Positions 17,392 to 27,139 of a stretch of 64,000 nucleotides of DNA are shown piece by piece. Source of the DNA: Acinetobacter chinensis (GTDB lineage: Bacteria > Pseudomonadota > Gammaproteobacteria > Pseudomonadales > Moraxellaceae); assembly GCF_002165375.2 (NCBI RefSeq), contig NZ_CP032134.1, positions 3,100,001 to 3,164,000 on the forward strand, given 5' to 3'. The translations under genes and the position numbers were made by a program. Positions within the stretch are counted from its first letter, which is position 1; each line of letters begins with the position of its first letter. The notes beneath the pieces are model-generated. The model ran no database searches. It worked only from the letters and a program-made list of their open reading frames with translations, and was not told the origin of the DNA.

Positions 17392-19431
17392 ATGACATTA
17401 GAAAAGGCAACTTTACCTGTACCCCAGTTCGATCAGATCACACTGGATCAGCTGAAACAACAGATTGAACAGGCAATTGCAGATGGTCAGGCTTTTTTAA
17501 ATGACCTGCAGACAGTACCTGACAGTATTCAGCAGCAACTTCAGATGCTGGAGCAGATTGACACGCTTGAAAACAGCATGAGCGAAGCATGGGGCATTCT
17601 GTCCCATTTAAATGCGGTCATGAATAATGCTGAGACACGTGAACTGTACCAGGCTTTGCTCCCTGGATTAAGTGAATATTACACACAGCTTGGTCAGCAT
17701 GTTCCTTTGTATCAGACCTATCAGCATGTTTATGATGCATCACTGTTTGATACCCTTCCCCCTGCTCAGCAAAGTGCCATTAAACTTGCTTTAAGAGATT
17801 TCAAGCTGTCTGGTGTTGCACTGGAAGGTGCTGCTAAAAAACGTTATGCAGAAATTTCAGCACGCCTGTCTCAGCTGTCTTCTGACTTTTCCAATCATGT
17901 ACTGGATTCAACACAGGCTTTCAGTCTGTCTCTGTCAGAAGATCAGTTAAAAGGTTTACCTCAGAGCAGTATTGAACTGTTAAAACAGTATGGGCAGCAG
18001 CGTGAACTGGACCAACCCGTTGCGACACTGGATATTCCATCGTATCTGGCTGTAATGACCTATGCCGATAACCGTGAATTACGTGAGCAACTGTACAGAG
18101 CTTATACCACCCGCGCATCGGATCAGGCAGCTGATTTACAGTTTGACAATACCCCGGTCATGGTTGAAATTCTGAGCTTACGTCAGGAAATGGCAAAACT
18201 GCTGGGCTTTGACAATTATGCAGAATACTCCCTGGCATCCAAAATGGCGCCTGATGTTGAAACTGTCCATCAGTTCCTGGTTGATCTTGCTGAGCATGCA
18301 AAAGCACCGGCTGAGCAGGAAATTGCTGAACTGAAGAACAGTGCACAGGCAGATGGTGTTGAACAGTTACAGCCCTGGGATGTTTCTTATTATTCAGAAA
18401 AACTTAAAATTCAGAAGTTCAATTTATCTCAGGAAGATTTAAAGCCGTATTTCCCTGCACCTAAAGTGATTCAGGGATTATTCAGTGTAGTGAACCGTCT
18501 TTATGGTGTTCAGGTGATTGAACGTGAAGCACCTGTCTGGCATCCCGATGCACGTTATTATGAGCTTGAAGACCAGGGCACCGTAATCGGTGGTTTCTAT
18601 TTCGATCTTTATGCCCGCAACGGTAAGCGTGGTGGCGCCTGGATGAGTGGGTTCCGCTCACGGATGCAGACTGAAAACGGCATGCAGAAACCGGTCTGCT
18701 ATATGGTCGGTAACTTTACACCTGCAGTGGGTGATCAACCTGCACAACTGACGCATGATGAAGTCGTGACCCTGTTCCATGAGTTTGGTCATGGTCTGCA
18801 TCACATGTTGACTGAAGTGGATAATATTTCTGTTGCCGGTACACACGGCGTTGCCTGGGATGCTGTGGAACTGCCAAGTCAGTTCATGGAATTCTGGACA
18901 TGGGATACTGAAAGTCTGCAACTGATCAGTCAGCATATACAGACATCTGAAAGCCTGCCAGAAAACCTGCTCAAAGCACTGCTTGATGCCCGTTTTTTCC
19001 AGTCCGGTATGCAGACTTTGCGCCAGATCGAGTTTGCTCTTTTTGACCTGACTATTCACAGGAAAACTCCTGCACTTCAGGCAGATCAGATCCAGCAGAC
19101 ACTCAATGAAATCCGTCAGAAATATGCTGTTGCGCCTTCTGCTGAATACAACCGCTTTCAGCACAGTTTCAGCCATATCTTTGCCGGTGGCTATGCTGCG
19201 GGGTATTATTCCTACAAATGGGCAGAAGTTTTAGCAAGTGATGCTTTTGACCGCTTTGAACAGGAAGGTGTATTTAATACTGTCACTGGCAAGCAATTCA
19301 GAACGTTTATTCTGGCAGTTGGCGGAAAAGATTCAGCACTTGATGCGTTTATCAATTTCCGTGGACGCGAGCCGAAAATAGATGCTTTATTACGTCATCA
19401 AGGTTGGACTAACACCTCTAAAAACGCTTAA
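17392..19431 (+). CDS. prlC: oligopeptidase A (M3 zinc metallopeptidase)
   Basis: Cytoplasmic M3 peptidase (OpdA/PrlC) that degrades signal peptides and other short peptides. The 679-residue product carries the zinc motif HEFGH at residues 463-467 within LFHEFGHGLHHML, with the third zinc ligand expected in the downstream VELPSQFMEFW segment, and the GGYAAGYYSYKWAEVLASDAF segment characteristic of the family. Length is normal. yheV follows 36 bases later, the same order as in E. coli, which supports the assignment. Confidence 0.96.
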   Translation: MTLEKATLPVPQFDQITLDQLKQQIEQAIADGQAFLNDLQTVPDSIQQQLQMLEQIDTLENSMSEAWGILSHLNAVMNNAETRELYQALLPGLSEYYTQLGQHVPLYQTYQHVYDASLFDTLPPAQQSAIKLALRDFKLSGVALEGAAKKRYAEISARLSQLSSDFSNHVLDSTQAFSLSLSEDQLKGLPQSSIELLKQYGQQRELDQPVATLDIPSYLAVMTYADNRELREQLYRAYTTRASDQAADLQFDNTPVMVEILSLRQEMAKLLGFDNYAEYSLASKMAPDVETVHQFLVDLAEHAKAPAEQEIAELKNSAQADGVEQLQPWDVSYYSEKLKIQKFNLSQEDLKPYFPAPKVIQGLFSVVNRLYGVQVIEREAPVWHPDARYYELEDQGTVIGGFYFDLYARNGKRGGAWMSGFRSRMQTENGMQKPVCYMVGNFTPAVGDQPAQLTHDEVVTLFHEFGHGLHHMLTEVDNISVAGTHGVAWDAVELPSQFMEFWTWDTESLQLISQHIQTSESLPENLLKALLDARFFQSGMQTLRQIEFALFDLTIHRKTPALQADQIQQTLNEIRQKYAVAPSAEYNRFQHSFSHIFAGGYAAGYYSYKWAEVLASDAFDRFEQEGVFNTVTGKQFRTFILAVGGKDSALDAFINFRGREPKIDALLRHQGWTNTSKNA

Positions 19432-19467
19432 ACTATTGACCTTTGATTAGATCACAGGGTGAGCTGA

Positions 19468-19683
19468 ATGACCATTAAACGTCGCTTCATTGCAGGGGCG
19501 AAATGTCCGAAATGCCAGGCAATGGATCGGGTGGTTATGCTCACCTCTGGTGAAGACGAATGGATTGAATGTATCGACTGCGGTTATTCGGAAAACCGTC
19601 CAACCCATGTCGATGCACCAGAAGAACCACCTCAGCCTGATGAGGTGGGCGTCATTCAGTTTAAACCACGTCAACCTGAATAA
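19468..19683 (+). CDS. yheV: YheV-family zinc-ribbon protein
   Basis: 71 residues with a four-cysteine zinc ribbon, CPKC at residues 13-16 and CIDC at 35-38, followed by an acidic and proline-rich tail. YheV proteins sit after opdA in many gammaproteobacteria; no function is established. Probably in one transcript with opdA and the next gene. Confidence 0.9.
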   Translation: MTIKRRFIAGAKCPKCQAMDRVVMLTSGEDEWIECIDCGYSENRPTHVDAPEEPPQPDEVGVIQFKPRQPE

Positions 19684-19698
19684 TTATAGGTCCTTTTC

Positions 19699-20130
19699 AT
19701 GGCGTCAGATTCAAGAAACAGCTCTGTACTTTTATGGGGAATTACGGCTGCACTGGTTGCGGCAGTAGTCATATTTTTTGCATATCAGTGGCTCTTTGCA
19801 ACCAGCAACGAAAAGCTGCCTGAATATCAGGACATCAATGCTCAATCTGTAAGCCCTGCTAAAAAATCTGCTGTACCTGCATCTGTAGAACAGCCTCCTG
19901 TTGCCACTGAAGAAGAAACCATCAAACTGGTTGAAGAAGATCTTTTAAAAGCACCTGTTCCTGAAAATGCCTCATTAGCCAAAGAAGAAATTGCCCGAAT
20001 GGATGACCTTCAGGCTCAGCTCAAAGATCAGGAAAAAATGCTGAAACAGCAGCATGCTGATGCAGATGAACTGATTAAACTCAAAGAAGAACAGTTAAAA
20101 CTGCTGGAAGCTCAGCTTGCTCAGAACTGA
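19699..20130 (+). CDS. membrane-anchored coiled-coil protein
   Basis: 143 residues: an N-terminal membrane segment (about 11-33), a Pro/Ala-rich linker, and a C-terminal coiled coil from about residue 95 (heptad-like LQAQLKDQEKMLKQQ onward). The topology suggests a single-pass inner-membrane protein. It begins 15 bases after yheV and is likely co-transcribed. No family recognised. Confidence 0.6.
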   Translation: MASDSRNSSVLLWGITAALVAAVVIFFAYQWLFATSNEKLPEYQDINAQSVSPAKKSAVPASVEQPPVATEEETIKLVEEDLLKAPVPENASLAKEEIARMDDLQAQLKDQEKMLKQQHADADELIKLKEEQLKLLEAQLAQN

Positions 20131-20167
20131 GTCCTGATCAGACATAAAATACTGCATAAAACCCTTT

Positions 20168-21073
20168 TCAGCTGGATCGCAACTGACCTGTTTTCAGCGG
20201 TTTATTCAATAACTGTGCCATCAAAATCCCTGCCAGTGTCAGCCCACCACCTGCCAGATGATAAAATTCAAGCTGCTCACCAAGCATCATGACTGCAATC
20301 AGAGCGGTAAATAAAGGCAGTAAATTCATAAAAATACTGTTTTTACTGGGCCCCAGACAGCGCACGCCCTCAATCCATAAATAAGACAGCAGCACAGAAG
20401 AAAAAATACCTGCATACACAATCAATGGTACTGTCTGCATGTTCAGTTGCCGTTCACTGTCATGCAGTCCCACAAAAAACGGGAAAACATAAATCAATGC
20501 GAATATTGCCTGTACATACGTGGACTGCCATGCAGGAACTGGCATTTTCCAGTATTTGAGTAAAACGCTGTACAGTGCATATCCAGTCGCTGCTATCAGC
20601 ATCAGACCATCGCCTGCATACACACCACCTGCAAATAAAGTACTGATCTGACCATGGCTGAGCAGATAAGCAATTCCGATCAGAGAAAGTATTCCTCCCA
20701 GTACCATGCCATAACTCAGTACTTCCTTTAAAATCCAGGTACTGATCAGAAGTGTCAGCAATGGAATCAGGGCTGTAACAACTGCCATATTGGTTGCAGT
20801 TGTTGTGGAAGCTGCCTGATAGGAAAGCCACTGAAACAGTGAGACTGATAGAAAACCGCCAACAGCCAGCTGCTTCCAGTAACTGATGATCATCTGACGG
20901 TTTTTCCAGGCAGGAATCAGGACAAAGGTACTCATCACAGTCAGAGCAAGAACCAGCCGATAAAATGTAATTGCCACAGGTGAAATCGCATGGCTTGCCA
21001 TTTTCGATACAACGACATTACCCGCCCAGAACAGAATCGCCAGCAAGGGATACATAAAAGCATAACGGCTCAT
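20168..21073 (-). CDS. EamA/DMT-family transporter
   Basis: 301 residues with ten hydrophobic segments arranged as two five-helix EamA halves. Typical features are WAGNVVVSK in helix 1 and an LGEQLE-like loop in the second half. Members export amino acids or metabolites; the substrate is not evident. It is divergent from an AraC-type regulator with 111 bases between the starts, so the regulator probably controls it. Confidence 0.88.
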   Translation of the reverse strand: MSRYAFMYPLLAILFWAGNVVVSKMASHAISPVAITFYRLVLALTVMSTFVLIPAWKNRQMIISYWKQLAVGGFLSVSLFQWLSYQAASTTTATNMAVVTALIPLLTLLISTWILKEVLSYGMVLGGILSLIGIAYLLSHGQISTLFAGGVYAGDGLMLIAATGYALYSVLLKYWKMPVPAWQSTYVQAIFALIYVFPFFVGLHDSERQLNMQTVPLIVYAGIFSSVLLSYLWIEGVRCLGPSKNSIFMNLLPLFTALIAVMMLGEQLEFYHLAGGGLTLAGILMAQLLNKPLKTGQLRSS

Positions 21074-21136
21074 CGGAACTCCTGTATTTTCAGATTTGCT
21101 GTATGTATGCTAAAAAGATCAAAAGGATTATTTACA

Positions 21137-21170
21137 CGACAAAAAGACATTTATTGTCGATAAAAAGACA
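21137..21170. promoter_or_regulatory. candidate AraC-type operator: 13-bp direct repeats
   Basis: CGACAAAAAGACA at 21137-21149 and CGATAAAAAGACA at 21158-21170 differ at one base and start 21 bases apart, two helical turns. A CGACAA/TTGTCG inverted pair overlaps the first. Spaced direct repeats between divergent regulator and target genes fit AraC-family binding. Inferred from position and geometry. Confidence 0.55.
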
Positions 21171-21184
21171 AGTAAGGCAAAAAT

Positions 21185-21952
21185 ATGGGCACCCGTTATT
21201 CACATGGTTATCTGAATTACCCCGTCTATGCATTTTCACAGGACTACCGGCATGGTCATGTTGAAGACTGGCATGAACACGAACGGATTCAGCTGATCCA
21301 TACATTAACCGGTGTCATTCGCATTCAGACGGAAGCAGGGACATGGGTTACGCCTCCTGGTCGTGGAGTCTGGATTCCAGCAGGACAGTCTCACTCCCTG
21401 CATATCAGTGGTGATGTACTGGCATGTGGTGTCTTTATTGACCCGCTTGCCCGGGCTGACCTGATCCAGGAATGTCGTGTCGTCGCTGTTCCTCCCCTGC
21501 TCAGGGAACTGATTACTGCGGCTCAGAACATTCAGGAAGAAATCCACCCTTTCAGCAGAAATGAACGGGTTCTCGAACTGATTCTGGATGAAGTCAGACA
21601 GCTATACGATCTCCCGTTTAACCTGCCAGAGCCCCGACATCCAGGTCTGCTTGCACTCTGTACTGCTGTTCGGGCTCAGTTGAATCTGCCATGGAGTATT
21701 GAGCATGCAGCACAGCATGTTCACATGAGCAGTAAAACATTCAGTCGGCATTTTCAGAAAGAGACCGGACTGAACTTCAGTCAGTGGCTGCGTCAGGCAA
21801 AACTGTTACATGCCATGACTGAACTGGCGCTGAAAAAACCTGTTCTCGGTGTGGCGCTGGATCTTGGTTATGACAGTCCCAGTGCTTTCAGTGCAATGTT
21901 CCGACGTGAAACAGGGATGAGTCCGTCTGAGTATATCCAGCAGTTTCTGTAA
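21185..21952 (+). CDS. AraC-family transcriptional regulator with cupin sensor domain
   Basis: 255 residues. The N-terminal half is a cupin-like domain (DWHEHERIQLIHTLTGV, WIPAGQSHSLHISGD). The C-terminal part holds the double helix-turn-helix, ending in the AraC signature GYDSPSAFSAMFRRETGMSP near residues 228-247. A divergently transcribed EamA exporter is the obvious target, together with autoregulation through the repeats in the shared intergenic region. The inducer is unknown. Confidence 0.9.
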   Translation: MGTRYSHGYLNYPVYAFSQDYRHGHVEDWHEHERIQLIHTLTGVIRIQTEAGTWVTPPGRGVWIPAGQSHSLHISGDVLACGVFIDPLARADLIQECRVVAVPPLLRELITAAQNIQEEIHPFSRNERVLELILDEVRQLYDLPFNLPEPRHPGLLALCTAVRAQLNLPWSIEHAAQHVHMSSKTFSRHFQKETGLNFSQWLRQAKLLHAMTELALKKPVLGVALDLGYDSPSAFSAMFRRETGMSPSEYIQQFL

Positions 21953-21959
21953 AAAATGC

Positions 21960-22016
21960 GATATACGCCTGTCTGTTTCCCGACAGTTTATGGCAGTAAT
22001 TCAGGCGAATATATTC
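21960..22016 (+). promoter_or_regulatory. inverted repeat in the leuA leader region
   Basis: ATACGCCTG at about 21963-21971 can pair with CAGGCGAATAT at about 22002-22012 and an inner CTGTC/GACAG pair fits in the loop. It may be an RNA structure in the leuA leader or the end of the AraC transcript. There is no leucine-codon run, so a classical attenuator is not supported. Confidence 0.3.
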
Positions 22017-22061
22017 CGATCACAACACATAATTTTCTTCAGCCCCTTATGATGGAGAAAA

Positions 22062-23753
22062 ATGATGTTGCTGCATCCACAACAAAAATACAGAGCTTTT
22101 GAAAGTATTGAGCTGACTGATCGTACATGGCCTGACCATAAAATCCGCCATGCACCGCGGTGGTGTTCAACCGATCTGCGGGATGGTAATCAGTCCCTGA
22201 TCAATCCAATGAGTCCTGAACGGAAACTGAAATTTTTCAGAATGCTGCTTGAATGCGGTTTTAAGGAAATTGAAGTTGCTTTTCCCTCTGCTTCAGAAAC
22301 AGATTTTCTGTTTGTCCGTCAGCTGATTGAACATGATCTGATTCCTGATGATGTTCAGATACAGGTGCTGACTCAGGCAAGACGGGACCTGATTGAGCGT
22401 ACATTTGAATCATTACGGGGAGCTAAACAGGCAACCATTCATCTGTACAATGCCACGGCGGAAGTGTTCAGACGTATTGTATTTAAAATGAGTGAACAGG
22501 AAGTTACTGCACTCGCTGTCAGCGCAACACAATATATCCGTGAACTGTGCGACCAGCACCCAGAAACCCAGTGGACATTTGAATATTCACCAGAAACCTT
22601 CTGCTTTACTGAAGCCCGGTTTGCCCTGGAGATCTGTGAAGCAGTGAGTGCGGCATGGGCACCTTCTGAAAACCGCCCCATGATTCTGAATCTGCCGACC
22701 ACCGTTGAAGTCAGTATGCCAAATATATTTGCTGATCAGGTGGAATGGTTCTGCCGGAATTTTTCACAGCGAAAAAATGTCTGTATCAGTATTCACCCAC
22801 ACAATGATCGTGGTACAGGTGTTGCAACGGCTGAAATGGCATTGCTTGCAGGCGCAGACCGGATAGAAGGCTGTTTATTTGGTAATGGAGAACGTACCGG
22901 TAATGTAGATCTGGTCACACTGGCATTGAATCTCTATACCCAAGGAATTTCACCACAGCTTGATTTCAGTCATATTCAGCATGTGGTTGAAGTGGTGACA
23001 GAATGTAATGAGCTGCCTGTACATCCCAGACATCCTTATGCAGGAGAGCTGGTCTTCACAGCATTTTCAGGCAGCCATCAGGATGCCATTAAAAAGGGAT
23101 TTGCTGCCCGTAAAAATCAGCAGCACAGTTACTGGGAAGTCCCTTATTTACCGATAGATCCTGAAGATCTGGGCTGTAATTATGAAGCGGTCATCAGAGT
23201 CAACAGTCAGTCAGGTAAAAGTGGTGCTGCATGGATTCTTCAACAGAATCACGGTATTGATCTACCACCAAAGCTTCAGCGTGAGTTCAGTCAGATTATT
23301 CAGCAACGTTCCGATCAGGATGGCAAAGAGCTTGGGCAGGCCCAGATCTGGGATATATTCTGTGAGCACTATGCGCTGAAACAGGAAAAGCTACGGCTAA
23401 GCAGCTATAACAGTTTCCAGCCTGAGCAGGGACTGACAGAAATCACACTGTCCCTGAATGGGCAGAATGTCACCTGTACCTTACAGGGATGTGGAAACGG
23501 TCTGCTTTCAGCGAGTTGCAATGCCTTAAGTGAACTGATTCCTCAACAGATTCAGGTGCTGGATTATCAGGAGCATACTCTCGGCAAAGCCACGTCCAGC
23601 CGCTCCATCTGCTATCTTCAGGTACAGCTGAAAGGCATCGGTATTTTCTGGGGAATAGCTATAGATCATGATATCGGCAAAGCCTCTATTCAGGCGCTGC
23701 TGAATGCCTGTGCCCAGGCTGAAACCGTTATCCACATCCCTGAACCGCTGTAA
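22062..23753 (+). CDS. leuA: 2-isopropylmalate synthase (long type)
   Basis: LeuA condenses acetyl-CoA with 2-oxoisovalerate in the first committed step of leucine synthesis. The 563-residue product has the HMGL-like TIM barrel with the metal and catalytic segment STDLRDGNQSL near residue 38, SIHPHNDRGTG near residues 243-253, and a C-terminal regulatory domain that normally binds leucine. It belongs to the longer leuA2 subgroup (also in actinobacteria and fungi), recognisable by the W-(S/C)-STDLRDGNQ opening. ATGATG at the start follows GATGGAGAAA. No other leu genes are adjacent. Confidence 0.95.
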   Translation: MMLLHPQQKYRAFESIELTDRTWPDHKIRHAPRWCSTDLRDGNQSLINPMSPERKLKFFRMLLECGFKEIEVAFPSASETDFLFVRQLIEHDLIPDDVQIQVLTQARRDLIERTFESLRGAKQATIHLYNATAEVFRRIVFKMSEQEVTALAVSATQYIRELCDQHPETQWTFEYSPETFCFTEARFALEICEAVSAAWAPSENRPMILNLPTTVEVSMPNIFADQVEWFCRNFSQRKNVCISIHPHNDRGTGVATAEMALLAGADRIEGCLFGNGERTGNVDLVTLALNLYTQGISPQLDFSHIQHVVEVVTECNELPVHPRHPYAGELVFTAFSGSHQDAIKKGFAARKNQQHSYWEVPYLPIDPEDLGCNYEAVIRVNSQSGKSGAAWILQQNHGIDLPPKLQREFSQIIQQRSDQDGKELGQAQIWDIFCEHYALKQEKLRLSSYNSFQPEQGLTEITLSLNGQNVTCTLQGCGNGLLSASCNALSELIPQQIQVLDYQEHTLGKATSSRSICYLQVQLKGIGIFWGIAIDHDIGKASIQALLNACAQAETVIHIPEPL

Positions 23754-23807
23754 TTTCAGTTCAATGATTCTGCTAGAATACCATCAGGTGTTCTGGCAAA
23801 TCTTTTC

Positions 23808-24683
23808 ATGAATCAATCCACTGCTTCACTGCCCCTTTTTAAAGCGATTGGGCTGTTAACCCTGTCAGCATTGCTGTTTTCACTGATGGGCGTCTGTATC
23901 CGCAATGCCTCCTACACTGTGGACAATGCCACCATTGTCTTTTTCCGGAATTTTATCGGTCTGTTTATCTTTTTACCCCTGATTTTTAAACAGGGGCCGC
24001 AGTTCTTTAAAACAGAGAAACTGTGGATGCACACCTGGCGAGCTGTGGTCGGACTGATTGCCATGTATGGTTTCTTTTATGCCATTGCGCACCTGAAACT
24101 TTCCAACGCCATGGTCTTTACTTATTCATCGCCTGTTTTTATTCCGCTGATTGCCTGGCTGTTTCTGAAAGAAAAAATGACCCGCTCCATGCTGCTGGCA
24201 GCAGCAATCGGTTTAATCGGTGTCATCTTTGTTGCCAAACCGGATGCCGGCATGTTTAACCAGTTATCTGTCATCGGACTGGGTGCCAGTTTTCTGGCTG
24301 CTACGGCTTTTGTCACGGTACGTGCGCTGACTCAGACAGAACCACCTGAACGTATTGTGTTTTATTTCTGTTTTATCGGGACACTGATTTCAGTGATTCC
24401 AATGTTCTGGCATTTCAGATGGTATACCTTAAAAGAGCTGAGCTTTCTGATTGCTGCGGGCTTACTCGCCAACATCAGCCAGATTTTTATGTCGAATGCA
24501 TACAGACTTGCTCCTGCCGGTCAGATTGGTCCTGTCAATTATATTGCCATTATTTTTGCCGGTATCTGGGGTTATCTGTTCTGGCAGGAAACTCCCGACA
24601 CATACAGCCTGCTGGGCTTTGCTTTTATTCTGCTGGCGATTATTTTATGCAGTCCCCTGTTACAGAAGCGGCTTCAGCACTGA
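23808..24683 (+). CDS. EamA/DMT-family transporter
   Basis: 291 residues with ten hydrophobic segments in two EamA halves, including FFRNFIGLF in helix 2 and AMVFTYSSPVFIPLIAWLFLKEKM, a typical end of the first half. It resembles the RhaT/YdcZ-like group of metabolite exporters. It starts 54 bases after leuA and may share its transcript, but a functional link to leucine is not shown. Not closely similar to the other EamA gene at 20.2 kb. Confidence 0.85.
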   Translation: MNQSTASLPLFKAIGLLTLSALLFSLMGVCIRNASYTVDNATIVFFRNFIGLFIFLPLIFKQGPQFFKTEKLWMHTWRAVVGLIAMYGFFYAIAHLKLSNAMVFTYSSPVFIPLIAWLFLKEKMTRSMLLAAAIGLIGVIFVAKPDAGMFNQLSVIGLGASFLAATAFVTVRALTQTEPPERIVFYFCFIGTLISVIPMFWHFRWYTLKELSFLIAAGLLANISQIFMSNAYRLAPAGQIGPVNYIAIIFAGIWGYLFWQETPDTYSLLGFAFILLAIILCSPLLQKRLQH

Positions 24684-24705
24684 TACACAGATTCAGAAAT
24701 TCACC

Positions 24706-24739
24706 ATAAAAAAAAGCACCCGAAGGTGCTTTTTTTTAT
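24706..24739. terminator. bidirectional Rho-independent terminator
   Basis: AAAAAAAAGCACC pairs with GGTGCTTTTTTTT around CGAA. It separates the EamA gene (plus) from the TRAP permease gene (minus). Confidence 0.9.
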
Positions 24740-24747
24740 TCTGACTG

Positions 24748-26961
24748 TTACTGATACCAGCCAAACATTTTGAGAAGATAAGGTGCATAAGTCACGATCA
24801 GTAATGATGGGAACAGCACGATGATTGGCAATAACCAGCGTTCATAACGATAGTAGAAACTGGTATATTTCTCTTTCGCTTCTGCATCGGCTGCCCTGAC
24901 TTCTTCATCACCGACCGAGAGCCTGGTCAACAGGTGATTCAGTGCAACAGGTGGTGTCACATAACCCAGTTCAAATGCCACCAGTACGATCATCCAGAAG
25001 TGAATCGGATGAATACCGTTCTCATAAGCCACAGGTGCGACCGTTGCTGCCACAAGAATCACGGCGCCGAATGGATCGGTCGTCATGCCAATAATGGCAA
25101 GTAACAAGGCAATAAAGGCAAGAGAAATATAAATATTACCCAGATGTGTCGGTAACAGCTCTACAACTTCAGTACGTTCAATCAGACCACCAACACTTGC
25201 AGACAATGCCATCAGAATAATCAGTGCCCCGATATGTCCAACTGTTTCTGCTGAAGCAAACCAGATTGACCCACCGAAACCACGTTTATTCCCTGCACTG
25301 TTTGAACCATGCTCACGCAAAAATTCAGATTTCTGTTCATGTTCCAGCGCAAGCGCATCATGCGTTGTCGCAGGTACATCTGATGTAAAGCGGTCACTGA
25401 ACCATTTATCAAACATGATGTAGGCGATCAGAATGATTGGCAGAATCACAGGTGCCGTAAACTCATCCATTTTTGTGTCCAGCCCGTATTTATACAGGGC
25501 AACCACAATAAAGGTAATCACGATATATGGGATGACAGGTACACAGGCACGCAACATACCAGGAACCGCAACTTTAGGTGAATTTACACGGAAACGGGTT
25601 TCAGCCAGATACAGAGAAACACCGAGGAAAATAAATGCTGTTAACCAGAAGACATATATACCGTGATCAAACAGTTCATCTGATGTGACATGACGACTGT
25701 CCAGCATGGAAATCAGAATCACCAGCAGACATGGACGGATCACCACACCCAGTGAACCTGACATTGCAGAAACCGCAAGTGCATACTGTCGGCGTGAACC
25801 AGAATTCCACACTTCCTTATAGATAATCGCACCAGCTGCGACAACGAAAATACCTGAAGCTCCGGTATAAGCCGTTGGAATTGCAGCTGCAATCAGAATC
25901 AACCAGGTCAGTGTTTCAGGTGCAAGATTCCACGGACGCAGAATACCCAGGAACAGATCCATTACACGGGTCTGGGTCAACAGCATACCTGCCCAGATAA
26001 ACAGTGCCAGATTCAGGAAAATACCTGAGAACTCCACCAGTTGCCCCAGATAAATACCCTGCCCCATTGGATAATCCATGAAGAAGGTAAATGCAATACC
26101 GGTAATAATCGCCATGTAGGCATACAATGGCACACTCAGTAATGCCAGACCAAAATTACCAGGACCTGACTGCTTAGGCGCAGGTGGTTTTATAAAATGA
26201 ACAATACTGATCAGGGTCACAACCGAGAACAGAATCATCCATAACCAGTAAACACCTATGGTTTCGGCTGTTGCCGTTACACCTGAGTTAATCACTGAAC
26301 GGTACTGACTGAACACAGAGAAAGTCAGTAATGCATTACCCAGCGCCATGGCGACTGAATACACCCGATAATCGAGTGTGGTCGTTGGTGCGCGCAGTCC
26401 AATGTGATGGAATTTCACAGAAGCGGTAATTGCTGCAACCACGACCATCAGCAGAAGAATCAGTACACGGTTTTCTGTACCGAATTTGAAAATACCAAAA
26501 AACGATGTTTCCAGCGTACGGTATGCTCTGATAGTTGAATGACTCTCCATATATTTCATGGCTTTGTCATAGAACTGGAATTTTTCCTCACACTGCTGCT
26601 GACCCGCCATGACAGAAGTACGCACATCCGATTCTGAGGTTGTACCAAAAATATCGGCAAACTCATCATTGGAATTTGTTTTCATCTGCTTCTGAACGAG
26701 CATTTCAATATCGGGATGACGGTCACAGGTCGGCTTTTCAGGCTCGGCTCTCAGATATGAATACTGCATCCCGATTTTTTCATTACCATACAGGCTTTCA
26801 CCCACGCGCAGTAACTGCCCATGAATCATCTCACCCGTACCAATAACCAATGTCAGAAGAAGAAGTAACAACGTGACCGACGTTGAGATCCATTCATTCC
26901 ATATATAGCTCAACAGGCCCATTCCTGTCCTGTTCTGATTATTCTCTTGCATAATATCCAC
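24748..26961 (-). CDS. fused TRAP transporter permease (DctQ-like plus DctM), copy 1
   Basis: 737 residues, much longer than a normal DctM (about 430). The C-terminal 450 residues are DctM-like with many membrane helices, for example GIAFTFFMDYPMGQGIYLGQ, PTAYTGASGIFVVAAGAIIY and a final AFELGYVTPPVALNHLL segment. The N-terminal part begins with one membrane helix (about 28-46). A soluble charged region of about 110 residues with conserved Cys follows (CDRHPDIE, QQCEEKFQFYDKA), then DctQ-like helices. TRAP systems use a proton or sodium gradient and normally need a periplasmic DctP protein; none is encoded nearby. It is a close paralogue of the next gene. Confidence 0.85.
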   Translation of the reverse strand: MDIMQENNQNRTGMGLLSYIWNEWISTSVTLLLLLLTLVIGTGEMIHGQLLRVGESLYGNEKIGMQYSYLRAEPEKPTCDRHPDIEMLVQKQMKTNSNDEFADIFGTTSESDVRTSVMAGQQQCEEKFQFYDKAMKYMESHSTIRAYRTLETSFFGIFKFGTENRVLILLLMVVVAAITASVKFHHIGLRAPTTTLDYRVYSVAMALGNALLTFSVFSQYRSVINSGVTATAETIGVYWLWMILFSVVTLISIVHFIKPPAPKQSGPGNFGLALLSVPLYAYMAIITGIAFTFFMDYPMGQGIYLGQLVEFSGIFLNLALFIWAGMLLTQTRVMDLFLGILRPWNLAPETLTWLILIAAAIPTAYTGASGIFVVAAGAIIYKEVWNSGSRRQYALAVSAMSGSLGVVIRPCLLVILISMLDSRHVTSDELFDHGIYVFWLTAFIFLGVSLYLAETRFRVNSPKVAVPGMLRACVPVIPYIVITFIVVALYKYGLDTKMDEFTAPVILPIILIAYIMFDKWFSDRFTSDVPATTHDALALEHEQKSEFLREHGSNSAGNKRGFGGSIWFASAETVGHIGALIILMALSASVGGLIERTEVVELLPTHLGNIYISLAFIALLLAIIGMTTDPFGAVILVAATVAPVAYENGIHPIHFWMIVLVAFELGYVTPPVALNHLLTRLSVGDEEVRAADAEAKEKYTSFYYRYERWLLPIIVLFPSLLIVTYAPYLLKMFGWYQ

Positions 26962-27139
26962 TTCTTATTTTTCTCTTCGTGGAGAACCACTCAGAAATTC
27001 GGCATTACTGATTATCCATTCAATCATTCAGCCAGCATCTGCCAGGGTTTAACTAAGACCCGAACAGTTCCGTATTTTTTTTGTTTACCACGCCTGAAGC
27101 AAATGATCAGAACCCAGGTTCCGATCATTTTTTACATAT

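Noticed and set aside
21956..22061. A leucine leader peptide before leuA
   Set aside because: The ATG frame there has no run of leucine codons, and it continues into leuA out of frame.
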